Shown here in pieces: positions 11,501 through 22,669 of a stretch of DNA of 64,000 nt. The stretch covers positions 1-64,000 of the forward strand of contig VIIQ02000192.1 of assembly GCA_007449985.2 (NCBI GenBank), given 5' to 3'. Within the stretch, counting starts at the first letter, position 1. Each line of letters starts with the position of its first letter. The notes beneath the pieces were generated by a model. It was given only the letters and a program-made list of their open reading frames with translations. It was not told the DNA's origin and searched no databases. The translations under genes and the position numbers were made by a program. The stretch comes from Desmodesmus armatus (lineage: Eukaryota; Chlorophyta; Chlorophyceae; Sphaeropleales; Scenedesmaceae).

Positions 11501-14500
11501 CCTGTGCTAACGTGAGACAGCATCATTCTCAATTGTTTGAGTGCCTCGGTGGTTGGCAGCATGTGGTCAGCCGGCAGCTGTCTTCGGCGGGCCCCGCACG
11601 GTGCGGCAGTGCATGTCTCAAGACCAACACTTGGTGGCTGGTTTTATGTTTGAGTGCTCACATCGTTAGTGGCAGCACCAGCCACCAGAGCTTGTGGCCG
11701 AGTCTGTTGGTGTCGTTGCCTCTGAAGAAGAGGAGGCATTGAAGCGGCTCAAGCTGGTGCAACAAATATGTTTCCGGCTGAGTTGTTGGTTGACCTTTGA
11801 GGCGCATTCTTGTTCTGTTGTTTTTATCTTTCATGCGAGTGCTTTGAGGAGTGCTTATGCCCTATGAGCCTTGTTTGGCTCCCAAAAGGGCGATCAGGCA
11901 AGGCCCTGATTTAGTAAAGTAGTAGCATTAGTAGTAGTAGTAATAGTAGTAGTAGTAGTAGTACTGCGGTAAACTATGGTCAAAAAGTCAAAGAGTCTTT
12001 GCTGTGGCAGCCATTGTGCAATGCAGCGCACGGTGCGGATGCAATCCCCCTTGTGGTTTAGTGGTCAGCATACATGTCTAAGTGTCGGCCGGGATCCCGG
12101 AGACATGGGTTCGCATCCTAGATCCGGGGCTTATCGGGTACCGCAATCGACCTGCTTGTGCATGTGGTATCAACGACACAATAAAATGCAAAGAGGCCGC
12201 ATGTTGTGGAACTGTGCACAAGGAAGTTTTCCTCCACTGAGGTCTTTGCCCGGCATCCGATTCTGAGAATTGTCTTGCTCAGCATCTGGATAGTACGTGA
12301 TAGGATTTGAGGGCTGGTTTTCATCTTCTCAAAAGCGTCAGCAAGTCTCTGGTTTGAGCCTTAGCGTTTTGTTCCTGCTGGTCCGTTCTACCATCTCCGC
12401 GATAGTGAATGGATGGTATGAGCTCGTCAGCTTCATAGCTACAAGTGTAACTGTGTTTGACCGAATCTGGTCGCTGGCTAGTGCCGAGGAAGAGGGTTAA
12501 CCCCTGCCATATCGGTATGGCCATGGGTATTGGCAATGCACTGCCGCAACAAGGCTTACCTGTGGGGTCTGCTGTGTCAGAAACAGCAATTTCGATGGCA
12601 GTTGGTCCAATGAACACCTGCAAACCTGCGGGGTCGTCGGGCACAACGTTTGTAAAGGATACTGTGTGGAACCAGCGCTGTGTGTCATCATCAAAAACGC
12701 ATTGCGCCTCCGCTACGTAGGGTCCCCAAACAAACGGCTCATCCTCGGTGGTTGGCCGTAGGAGTTGAGGCGGGTAGTCATAGAAGGTGTTGAAGTCGAC
12801 AGGGGCCAACAGGGCGGCGCCAGTGGTAGCATCAAACACCCTCAATGCGGTTTGGACTGTCTGCAGCACAAACCCATTGCCTGCACAAGGCATAGAAGCA
12901 GCATACAGCAAATACCCCAATAAGCACGAGTAAAACAGTGTTATGTTTCATATACAGGCGGCTCAACAGCTGCGTTGAACGTCTTGTGTGAAGTGCAATG
13001 ATACCGCTACCAACAAGAACTGGACGGCATTGCACACAGGCCCTTGCACACAACCCGAGGGTATGACAATACCCCCTTCTACTTGTCCTAGTCTGTCCAG
13101 GACTTGTCTGTTGGTCTGAGTAGGTTCTTCTGGCCTGTCTGGGTGACTACCTTAGAAATTTTTCAACCCCCCAGCCTACCCCCCTGGAGCCCTTGTCTGG
13201 GCCGTCCCTACAGTCTGGGCTGTCTGGCCTGTCTGGGTGACTACCTTAGAAATTTTTCAACCCCCCAGCCCACCCCCCTGGAGCCCTTGTCTGGGCCGTC
13301 CCTACAGTCTGGGCTGTCTGGCCTGTCTGGGTGACTACCTTAGAAAGATTTCAACCCCCCGGCCCACCCCCTAGAGCCCTTGTCTGGGCTGTCCCTACAG
13401 TCTGGGCTGTCTGGCCTGTCTGGGCTGTCTGGCCTGTCTGAGACATTTCACAATTCTCTTAACCCCCCAGCCCACCCCCAGAGCCCTTGTCTAGGCTGTC
13501 CCTGCTGTCTGGGTTGTCCGAAGTGACTAAGACGATTCCACACGCGATTGTCACAGACTAATTAACACGTAAACCCTAAACCCTGTGCCCCCCTCCCACC
13601 CCCAGAAACCCTAAACTGTCCGTAGGGGCTTCGCCGAGCCAGAAACCCTAATCCAGGCGCCAAAACCCTAACAGATACCCAAAACCCTAACGCTCCAGCA
13701 CTGCATCCTTTGGTGGCTGCTGCTGACGGCTGTGGACCGTGGAGCCCTACGGGCTCCACAGTACCCCACAGCCGTCACCGCAAGCCACCAAAGAAACCAG
13801 CGTGCTGGACTGATAGGGTTTTGTGTAGCAGTCATGGTTATGGCGACAGGAGTAGGGTTTCTGGCTTGGCTCCGCTGGCTGTGACGCTTGTCAGTTGACA
13901 ACTACGGACAATGGGGCTGGGGGGTTTAAATTGTCCCAAGGGGGTGGCCTCAGACGGCCCAGACGGTCCAGACAGCAGGGACAGCCCAGACAAGGGGGCT
14001 GGGGGGTTGAAATTGTCCCAAGGGGATTGCCTCAAACGGTCCAGACAGGCCAGACAGCCCAGACTGTAGGGACAGCCCAGACAAGGGGGCTGGGGGGTGG
14101 CTGAGGGGTCGAATTTTTCTAAGGGGATTGCCTCAGACAGTCCAGACAGCCCAGACAGCAGGGACGGCCCAGACAAGGGGGCCATGAGCCCTGGGAGGGG
14201 GTCTGAGAATTTTTCTAATGGGTTTGCCTCAGACAGGTTGATTTTGACTCAGACACACACAGAAGTCTGGGTGTTTCTACTATAGTCTGGGTCCACACGT
14301 TTGGGTGCAGTCTGGGTGCAGTCTGGGTGGGGCTCAGACGGTCTGGCCTGGGCTTGTCCTCTTCTGCACAACCCACAGGTTACCAGCTGCTTTGACAAAT
14401 ACGTTTCGAAGTCGTGACGGAACTGGAATTTGCGATGCGGCACTCATTGTCACCAGCAGAATCTGGATTCCCATCTCCTGCCTCGTGCACGTTTCTCAAC

Positions 14501-15601
14501 AAGCTGAAGCTATTAAGCGTTGTCCTTTTATTCGCACACGCCCCACCAGCCTTGCGTGCGTCGCACTTGCCATCGTAGGTACATACCAAGAATGTTGTCA
14601 TGTGTGGGGGTGGGATCATGGCAACGTATTAGGCTCTCAACCTTATAGGTTTCGATCCAATATTGTTTTTGTGTCTTTTCAACCAAGTGTCTGGGGGGCG
14701 CAGGCGTGCCCAGCCGCAAACGACAAATACACACGTACGTCGTGACACGACCCATTTTTGCAATCCTTTCGTCAGCGGCTGGTGCAGTGTTGAGACTTTC
14801 AACCGCTGCATCCATACCCTTTATAAACAGACGCTGTTTATTCCTTATCATCATGATTTTACACATTGCCCAGCCAAGGCTTGCTGGGCCCACTCTTGGA
14901 CAGTATTGGTGACCTGTTTTGGCAGTCATGTGTGTGGGTGTGAGACCCATGCGCTGTATCTGCATCTCTTCCTGAAGGAATCGATGCAATATAGGCCTAC
15001 CCCATCATTGGAAGGCACTCCACTTGCAGTCATTCGACTTGGTGACTAAACACAACCTTCTCTCCCTCCAAGCACAGGTCAATGCCGGGTGGAATACACA
15101 ACCCTCTTACCTACGCATAGGGCAGGTCTAGGAGGGTCCAAGCCGAGTTGGTTTCCGTTGTTGGCAAAGCGCGCGTCAAACACGTTGAGTCCATCGAAGC
15201 TTGTGACCACGTGCGCTTCAGCCTCGTTTGTCATGCGGCTCTCGTAATGCTGCCCCTGAACATTCCCCGTGACGCCGTTGTCGTTGTCAGCATCACTGAT
15301 TGCCACTGTTGAGTCGACACCTTGAAGACTGTTGCCTTGGCCTTGTTGTCCCATGCGGGCACGGCGCATCCGCGCGTGTAGACCCCGGGGAGGCAGCCTG
15401 CTCACATCCTCATGCCCCCACAGTGCACCCCCTGCTGATCGTTTGGAGCCACTGGCCGACCGTGGCTTGATCCACTCATCCCGTGACTGTTGGCGCATCG
15501 TGGCCGCGAGTTGGGCAAGTGTCGTTGTGTCGGGGCGTGTCAGGGTGCGCCGTGTTGTGGAGAGCATGTAGGTCTGACCAACGGGCTTCAGCTTGGGGGC
15601 C
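8528..15601 (-). CDS. uncharacterised extracellular protein, four segments
   Basis: Four coding segments on the minus strand. Segment A, 15601-15111, starts after an apparent TTAATAG acceptor and ends with SFDGLNVFDARFANNGNQ and ALCVG, leaving phase 1. Segment B, 12880-12560, joins it exactly (LCV-G-NGFVLQ) and has DFNTFYDYPPQL and QRWFHTVSF. Segment C starts at 9664 (phase kept; GSWKLYRLP, then GANVYAW) and runs to about 9140. Segment D ends with TGA at 8528 and has FTLIGPEYYPS, SGAFWIAAEYVG and NWDTHITKLT. The motif order resembles an uncharacterised secreted, propeller-like family of bacteria and algae that I know only from memory. Single-base frame breaks are visible after NVYAW (TGGAC where TGGGAC would keep frame), in the 9140-9050 stretch and near 8920. 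An upstream signal-peptide exon is expected but not found. The B-C intron carries a LINE and a SINE; the A-B intron carries a foldback element. Confidence 0.72.
9790..11966 (+). mobile_element. degenerate non-LTR retrotransposon (LINE)
   Basis: A 5'-truncated LINE in an intron of the flanking minus-strand gene. The reverse-transcriptase block GVKQGNPLSPLLFGLFIDRF lies near 9960-10015. The catalytic YADD box region reads LYPGDLTLLATSPKEL at 10301-10348, so the first Asp is lost. Further on come the thumb-like SEVWAPMLLQ (near 10700) and VLGGLKRSTSRQLML (near 10800), and a terminal CxxC...H...C knuckle, CKLCDAGVGDELHMIAEC, at 11440-11500. The 3' end has TATGAGCCTTGTTTGGCTCC, AAAAGGGCGATCAGGCAAGG and then a (TAG)n tail at about 11917-11963. 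Frameshifts and stops break all frames, so it is dead. No target-site duplication could be fixed. Confidence 0.87.
12040..12400 (+). mobile_element. tRNA-derived SINE-like element
   Basis: An RNA polymerase III-type A box (TGGTTTAGTGG, 12054-12064) and B box (GGTTCGCATCC, 12108-12118) lie at tRNA spacing inside a tRNA-like stretch that begins ATCCCCC and ends ATCCGGGG. A non-tRNA body follows to about 12400, with TTTTCCTCCACTGAGG, GCCCGGCATCC, GGTTTTCATC and AAAAGCGTCAG. A diverged copy of the body without the tRNA head occurs at about 17070-17234. It sits immediately 3' of the LINE tail, partly overlapping the 3' side of a coding intron. Confidence 0.6.
13085..14290. mobile_element. foldback element with telomere-like core
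   Basis: A large imperfect palindrome centred near 13742. The left outer arm (13085-13540) is a roughly 95-bp tandem unit with GTCTGGGCTGTCTGGCC and a CAACCCCCCAGCCCACCCC stretch. The right outer arm (13905-14250) is the same unit inverted. The inner arms (about 13560-13900) carry AAACCCTAA motifs on the left and TAGGGTTT on the right. The core (13699-13803) is a near-perfect hairpin built on CTTTGGTGGCTG, GACGGCTGTGG and GTGGAGCCC against their complements. It lies within an intron of the extracellular-protein gene. Confidence 0.8.
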
Positions 15602-16010
15602 TATTAACAGCAGCAGGGCAACAAAGAGACATGGGTGCAACAATAATGCTGGTAAATTGTTGACAAGCTTGGGAGTATGTTCAAGTAGGCAAGGAAGGGA
15701 CAACAAGGCAGGCTTGGGGTGAGAAGGTTGGGAGTCTGCACAACATGTATAACATGTCGCTGACATATACTTGCATGCCATGCACAGGTTGTGCTGCTGC
15801 CACCGGTGTCCACCACTGCCACCCTTGCTCTGCTGCTTTGGTCCCCTCCCCAGCCATCGCCCTGTGGACGGCCAAAGGAGCCGCTGACACACACGCATGC
15901 ATGTGCGTGTGCTGATTTCTTATTTCCAGCACTGACCCGTGGTCTCTCTACTGCTTCCCCCCCATCCCCCCCACCAGCCATCGCCCTATGGACAGCCACA
16001 GGAGACGAAG

Positions 16011-17001
16011 ACCACAATTGCGTCATGGGCTCCTACTTCCACTACTCGGTACCAAGGGGATTCGAAGCGCTAAGGACATCCCTCCAAAGGGTTTGTTCGA
16101 AAAAAACGACCCTATGTATGGTGTGATGACGCGAAAGGCAGCAACCGGCAGCAGCAGTAGCAGCAACAGCACCGCCAAACCGGCCACGGCATCTGAAGCG
16201 CATGTCGCTACATCAGGCAGCTTGCTTGAAGCAGCAGAATGATCGGGGCAATGTCAAACATATTGCACTGCAGACGCGGATTGTGGATGCGAGCTATCTG
16301 GATGAGCTTGTCAGGATCTAGAAGCAAGCAGCACACACGGTTTTTGGAAGCAAACATGATCACAAACGGCAGCCTGCGGCAAAGGAAGGATTTTCTGCTT
16401 CTTGTTCTGAACTTGGGAGCATGTGGCATGCGGGCATGTGGAAATGTGGGAGCAGCATGACAACGCAGGGAAGTGAGCCATAATTATGGCTCACGTATTT
16501 ATAGTAGGACGGGGAGGGGGGGTCTTCCAGGAGAGGGCGATATGCTACAAGGGTCCGTGTGAAAGGCCTGGAATAGGTCGTTCTAGAATAGCGGTGTGGG
16601 GGTCTTCTCCCACGGCTGTTCTTGCAGACCGGGAATAGCAAAGTCAGAATATGGGGTTGTTTCAGCAGTTGAAACAGTGTGGAGCTGTTAAAAATTGTGA
16701 TTAGTGCTGTGTCAGGCCAGCCAGGGGACAAGAGCAGCAGGTGCTTGGCAGCTGCGATGAAGCATGCTGGTAGGTGGACCCCTGGCACTGATGCTGAAGT
16801 GTTGCTTGCAAGCCACTTGCGTGCAATAGGCACTGGCTGCAGCTGCTGATCTCCGGGGAATGAACTGGAAGGTAGTTCATTCCCCGTGTAGAGATGTATA
16901 TGGGCTACCCCTGAGGCTCAGCAGCTGCAGACAGTAGCTCATCATACAGCAGCTTGTGCTGATAAGGGCAACATCACTCAGCTACACAGTCAACACACCA
17001 T
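16011..17001. repeat. 1-kb direct duplication, copy 1
   Basis: Starts at CCACAATTGCGTCATGGG and ends at TCAACACACCATGTG. It matches 17235-18285 almost base for base over the first 280 bp, with indels later. On the plus strand both copies keep an open frame with KDIPPKGLFEKNDPMYGVMT, RKAATGSSSSSNSTAKPAT and a stop after LLEAAE (16240 and 17460). This may be the end of an unidentified protein or a captured exon. Confidence 0.9.
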
Positions 17002-17069
17002 GTGTTTTTGTATCGAGAGCCGTCTAGTGCCGAGCCTCCGAATTGGTCCAGCCCAAAGTCACATTGCCA

Positions 17070-17234
17070 CAAAGGGTTTTTTATATTCCTCCACGGAGGT
17101 TTTAGCCCGGCATCCATTCGGAGGGTTGTCCATCTCGTGCACTTAGATAGTACGCTTGGGGATTTTAGGGTTGGTTTTCATCCTCACAAAAGCGTCAGGT
17201 TTCTCTGTTTTGATCCTCAGTATGTTGTATTCCA
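17070..17234 (+). mobile_element. 5'-truncated SINE body copy
   Basis: Shares ATTCCTCCACGGAGG, GCCCGGCATCC, GATAGTACG, GGTTTTCATC and AAAAGCGTCAG in order with 12220-12390. It lacks the tRNA-like head and lies exactly between the two copies of the 1-kb duplication. Confidence 0.6.
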
Positions 17235-18285
17235 CAATTGCGTCATGGGCTCCTACTTCCACTACTCGATACCAAGGGGATTCGAAGCGCTAAGGACATC
17301 CCTCCAAAGGGTTTGTTCGAAAAAAACGACCCTATGTATGGTGTGATGACGCGAAAGGCAGCAACCGGCAGCAGCAGTAGCAGCAACAGCACCGCCAAAC
17401 CGGCCACGGCATCTGAAGCGCATGTCGCTACATCAGGCAGCTTGCTTGAAGCAGCAGAATGATCGGGGCAATGTCAAACATATTGCACTGCAGACGCGGA
17501 TTGTGGATGCGAGCTATCTGGATGAGCTTGTCAGCATCAGAAGCAAGCAGCATGCTGCTTGCTTCTGATGCTGACAAAAACCTTGTGCAAGGTTTTTGGA
17601 AGCAAACATGATCACAAACGGCAGCCTGCGGCAAAGGAAGGATTTTCTGCTTCTTGTTCTGAACTTGGGAGCATGTGGCATGCGGGCATGTGGAAATGTG
17701 GGAGCAGCATGACAACGCAGGGAAGTGAGGCCATAATGTAGGACGGGGAGGGGGGGGGGGTCTTCCAGGAGAGGGCGATATGCTACAAGGGGCCGTGCGA
17801 AAGGCCTGGAGTAGGTTTGTGTAAATTAGGGGTGGGGGGTTTATCTCCCACGGCTGTTGTCGCAGACCGGGAATAGCAAAGTCTGAATACGGTATGGGGT
17901 CTTCACGAAGGGCTGTTTCAGTTGAGCCTGTAGGGTTGTTTCAAATTAGTGATTAGTGCTGTGTCAGGCCAGCCAGGAGACAGGAGTAGCAGGTGCTTGG
18001 CAGCTGCAATGAAGCATGCTGGTAGGTGGACCCCTGGCACTGATGCTGAAGGGTTGCTTGCAGGCCACTTGCGTGCAATGGGCACGGAGATCAGCAGGTG
18101 CAGCCAGTGCAGCATCAACCTTGTGTGCTACCAACTGGAAGGTAGTTCATTCCACGTGTAGAGATGTACATGGGCAACCCCTGAGGCTCAGCAGCTGCAG
18201 ACAGTAGCTCATCATACAGTAGTTTGTGCTGCCAGCAACCTTAGTAAGGGCAACAGCACTCAGCTACACAGTCAGCACACCATGT
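17235..18285. repeat. 1-kb direct duplication, copy 2
   Basis: Second copy of the 16011-17001 segment. It differs by a palindromic insertion at 17530-17597, a longer G run near 17750, and scattered small indels towards the 3' side. Confidence 0.9.
17530..17597. repeat. 46-bp perfect palindrome plus 22-bp hairpin
   Basis: 17530-17575 is a perfect inverted repeat with no spacer, centred on GCATGC. It is followed at once by a second hairpin (17576-17597: AAAAACCTTG, loop TG, CAAGGTTTTT). Copy 1 of the surrounding duplication has only the left half of the first palindrome, with changes, at 16312-16345. Confidence 0.95.
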
Positions 18286-18299
18286 GGTGGTGCCATCAT

Positions 18300-18880
18300 A
18301 GTGCCATGAGGCCGAGCTCCGTCAACCGCCCAGCAGAAGGGTCAGTGCGGTGCTGTTCAGGGCAGCTGCAGATGCTGCGCACTTGAGTATCACAGCAACA
18401 GGTTCAGTCCTCGGTCATACCTGCCTACAGGTACAGACTCTGGGGAGAAGCAAGTGTCGCGTCACAACGAGTGGCGTCAGCGATAAGTGGTGGCATAAGG
18501 AAAACGAGTGGCACAGCTGTGATGCGAGAAGCCCCCGTTGATACAGCAGGCGTGACCGATCGTTGACCCAGTTGTGTGCAGATGTACGCACACGCATGTA
18601 ATCCCCGTGCTCACCCAGCGTAACTGTAAGTGCAGTATAAGGTTGTGTTTTGATGTCGCATAAGTGCCTGGCGGAGTGTGTACACCAGTGCGATGCCTCC
18701 GCGTCTCCTCGCAGACGAGCTTTGCAGCCATGCCTGCAGAGGCCGCTTGCAAAGGGACAATTGCACGATTGTTTTATTGATTGATGTTGTTCGAAGGGGC
18801 CAGCAGCCCCCTCACGGTGTCTGTGTGCTGACGTGGATGCCTCATCCTGTATGTCGGACATGCAGCCTGCTCTATGTCTG
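18300..18880. other. intergenic, no gene seen
   Basis: No domain or exon chain on either strand. It separates the 1-kb duplication from the possible retroelement leader. Confidence 0.35.
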
Positions 18881-20178
18881 ACACAGAACAGCAGCTGCCT
18901 TCCAAGGGTGACGGAGAAGCTGCCTGTGGTGAGACGGAAGCTTCTCAGGGTGGGAAGGAAGCCTCCTTTAGAGGTTGAGCAGCTTCCCAGAAGCTCCTGG
19001 AAGCTTCCTTTTGTGGTTTATGCTGCTGGGTTTTGTGCTCTTCTCTGGCTATATAAGGAGAGGGCCCCCAGCCAGTTCTCAAGACAGCCAGGCCAAAGCA
19101 GCCGCTTCTTCCCCTTCACAGAAAGGGTGACTTGGTTTGAGGCACAGCCCTCATTTCAGGCTAAGGCCTGCTGCCCCCTTGTAACTGACTGCTTTCTGTG
19201 CCCATCAGGGCGAAAAGAGCTATGGCTCTGTTGACTGTTCACGTCCCGTCCCAGTGCTGAAGCACTCAGCAGCACAGCTGCAACAGAAGCTCGATTGTCA
19301 CACCCCACACAAGCTGTGGGCAGCCAATTCCACACACAAAAGTACTAAGCTCTAAGCACAACAGCCCTTTGAAAGTGAAAGGTACAAGCCACGGCCACTG
19401 GTTTCCACAGCCCTACAGAGTAAAGGGGCAGGTGTCAGGTGTGAGTCCCTCAGTGTGCGTGCAGCACGGCAGGATCAGGCACAGCAGTAGCACACCCCTC
19501 CCCTCTCTGCTGCTGCCCTGCTTGCGCTGCCACCCGTTGTGCTGTGCACCACCCGGCTCCACCGGCAGTACCCCCCTTCGGTGGTAGCGGAGACAGCTCT
19601 TCTGCTGAGGCAGAGGCTGTTGCTTCCGCGTGACAACCCTGTGCAACGCTTCCCTGCGCTACCTACTCCCGCTACACCCTGCGCTCCCTACTCCGGCTAC
19701 ACCTTACGCTTCCTACTCCCGCTACCGTAGCAGGGGCCCTGCGCTACTACTCCTGCTACACCCTGCGCTACCTACTCCCGCTGCACCTTGCGCTACCTAC
19801 TCCCACTACTCTCTGTGCTACCCGTTCCTGGACTCCCTGGGTGCCCTACTCCCAGCTACTCAGCAACATCACAAAGTGGACATGGACATCACTGGGCGCA
19901 ACAGGGGTTCACCCCCAAGGCATGCACTCGATGCCATCGACAGTTTTGACGGTACACAAGAGCCCAGCATGTGGTTGGACTCCTTACAGGAAGTTGCAGA
20001 CCTGTATGGCCTGCCTGACACTGATTCAGAATCCAGTACCCGCTGGTCCAGGACGACACTGCCTTCTGACGTCCCTTTTCCCGCACACCCCATGCCGACA
20101 CGCCGTGACGGCTCTTCCAACAGGCCGGAAGAGGCTGCCGGAAGAGGGTTAGTCTCGTATGGCTCTTTCAAAATCTGA
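18880..20178 (+). mobile_element. possible LTR-retroelement leader and Gag-like ORF
   Basis: A promoter-like block with CTATATAAGG at 19049-19058 is followed by a leader and then a spaced open frame, 19882-20178, beginning MDITGRNRGS. This contains SFDGTQEPSMWLDSLQEV and ADLYGLPDTDSESS, a pattern reminiscent of Ty3-type Gag (FDG...WLD). I find no reverse transcriptase, integrase or second LTR in the window, so this would be a remnant. Confidence 0.4.
19652..19860. repeat. minisatellite, about 25-bp unit
   Basis: Repeated CTGCGCTACCTACTCC and GCTACACC motifs, roughly eight imperfect copies in tandem, upstream of the Gag-like ORF. Confidence 0.8.
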
Positions 20179-20184
20179 CACAGT

Positions 20185-20345
20185 TCAGGGTAGTTCAGGA
20201 CAAGCAGTTCAGGACAAGCAGTTCAGGACAGTTCACGCACGTGAGGACAGTTGAGGGCAGGAAGTCCACGACAGCTCACACAGTTCCGGATAGTGCAGGA
20301 CAGCCCGCACAGTTCAGTACAGTTCAGCCTGAACTGTCCGGGACA
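20185..20345. repeat. CAGTTCAGGACA minisatellite
   Basis: Short units of AGTTCAGGACA and variants repeated about a dozen times, directly after the Gag-like ORF. Confidence 0.8.
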
Positions 20346-22660
20346 AGCACTTCACAACACTTGGTGCTACGAGGAGCTTAGCAATGGTTATTTGCATTCA
20401 AATACTGGCAGCTCATCAGGGGAAAAACCAGAGAAAGGCAGCTAAAACAAACACATGACGTGTGATTTCCCTACTGTGACAGGACTTGGGCTGACATAGG
20501 TGTGGCATGGGCCACTCTGACAACCCAGCTTCCTCACTCTGCCAAGCCAGCTTCTACAATCCCAGGAGAGGGGGAAGGATACAGTTAGCATTGCTGAGGC
20601 TTTTTGGCACCAGATTGTGGAAACCGTTTCCATTATGATAATCGTTTGGGTGTCCTTAGACCCCTGCCAACTGATTTGGCCAAACTCAAAACTTTTTCTC
20701 TAAAGGGTGTCACCACTGGGTGCAACCACAGAGTGACCGATGTGCGCCGTGCTCAGGGCCATATGCAGGGTGTCTGAGTGGTGAAAGTCCGTCAGTAGAA
20801 GCTTTTTATCGATGTTGCGTGCTCTGGACTGCTTAGTTTGCTGTGTGAAGCTCTGTGGTGGCTTGCAACAGCCACCCCAGCCCGCCCGAAAGCTGCAGCA
20901 CCCATCATGGACGCTACACAAACTTTTAGGTGACGCCATCGCTAAGGTGTGGTCTAAGACATACAAAGAAACGATTTCTATGCATGCGGTGTCAAAGTCG
21001 ACTGCAGCAACTGCTGCAGAAAACCTGTGGTCAGCAGATCGAGTGCAAAGTTGCTGCAGTTCCGAATCGCACCGGATAGCGAAAAAGGATCGACCATTTG
21101 AACACCAACATGTTCATCCTTGGCGGCATGGCCTAGTTTTGCCCTGATCGTCCTCCCCAGGACCATCCTTGCTACACCCCTGGGGTACAGCAGGCCCTAC
21201 AGTTGACCGGGCCAGGGCAGCATTGGCCCTAGTTGGTGCAGTGCATCCCTGGGAACCTGGAGGTTGTCGAAAAAGAGCAGAGCCTGGCCAGCAGACCCCT
21301 GTGCAGCTCAATCCCGCCACCCCAATCAATTGTATCCTTCCCCTTAACCCATAACTGGTCAAGGTAAAAAGTACCCCTTGGATTTCAATTGCCATAGCTC
21401 ATGCTAGGGACCTCCATTGCCGCTGGGGTTTGGCCCATTTGAAAGCTAGGACTGCAAGCTATCTGCCCATGTGGTCAAACTTGGTCAAACATTGACCAGG
21501 GGTTGCTATTGGGGGTAAAACACAGCCAGTATCGGCTAAAAATAGCCTTGTTAAACAGGAACTGGCCTTGTTGTACTGCCTGCAGGGGTGGGACCAGTAG
21601 TGTCACCCTACAGTGCTGCAGCCCTTGGGGTGGTGCACCACAAAAAACATTCATAAGTCACAAAACCCTGCTGTGGCCCTACGGCCAGGGGCCTGCATGC
21701 ACAAGGCTCCTTTGACCAGTCACAGTCCAGCATGTTATGACATGCTGGATGAGCCTATGAGCGCTCAAGTTGCAGCAGCATTACTATGGCTGACCTTTGA
21801 CACCGTCTGCGGTCTGTTACCCCACCATGCTCGCCTAGCACGCAGCAGCAGTAGCATTTGCCATCGGTCTGCTGTGGGTTGGCTCAACCGCTTCGTAGAC
21901 ACGCTTGTAGCTCATTATAGCATTAAAACAAATATTACGTTCACGTTTTGCAAGGATCATGTACTGTGAGCCTGGAACGGAGCCACATCACGCAGGGTCA
22001 TACTTTCGATCGCTCACATACGACTCCTGACGTCGCCACGCTGGACCCGAGCCCCAAAACTCTCAAGACTCAACTCAAGTAACAGCTTTGAGGAGTCTAG
22101 AGCGTGATGCACGCCCAAGGCAGGAACAGTACTGTCACTGTAGATGTTGATGGTTCTGCTGGCATTTGCACCTAATGCCGCGCTAGGTCAGCCGGAGCAG
22201 ACATGGAACAGCATTATCGTGCATTGAGCATGGAGTTTGAGGCAGCACAGCCACTGGATCGCCACACACATGCACTCTGGGCACTGGTCCCACCAACACG
22301 CAGGTGACGCAGCAGATCATGATCCCAAACAGGGCCACAGGCAGGGCTAGAAGCGATGGCTGGGGGTCCAGCCCGGCTGTGACGCTGCATTATGACCTAA
22401 TACAACATTTATGGGGTGCTGTGGTGCACCCATGCCAAGCACTGAGAGAACCAGGCATGAAAAGGCCCTGGGTCATATATGACCCGGAAAACCAGTTATG
22501 GGTTAAGGCTTTTGCAGGGATCCCAAGGTGTTTCTGTTGTACAGTACAGTAGTTGGGGACAGGGTCCCAACCTCGGCGCTAGCCTGCAAGCCTCGGGCAG
22601 CCCGAGTCGGGCTCATGAGGGTGCCCAGAGGGCCTACTTGCGTACCCCAGTCTCTTAGGT
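20346..22660. other. intergenic, no gene recognised
   Basis: Small hairpins occur at 21729-21750 (stem CCAGCATGT) and near 22470-22490 (GGGTCATATATGACCC). An open frame ending at 21969 has no recognisable motif. I see no exon chain here, and the retroelement next door may extend into it. Confidence 0.35.
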
Positions 22661-22669
22661 CAGGTGTTG

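Noticed and set aside
13560..13690. True chromosome end or telomere fusion
   Set aside because: Telomere-like motifs are few, degenerate and interrupted, and their orientation is opposite to an end-to-end fusion.
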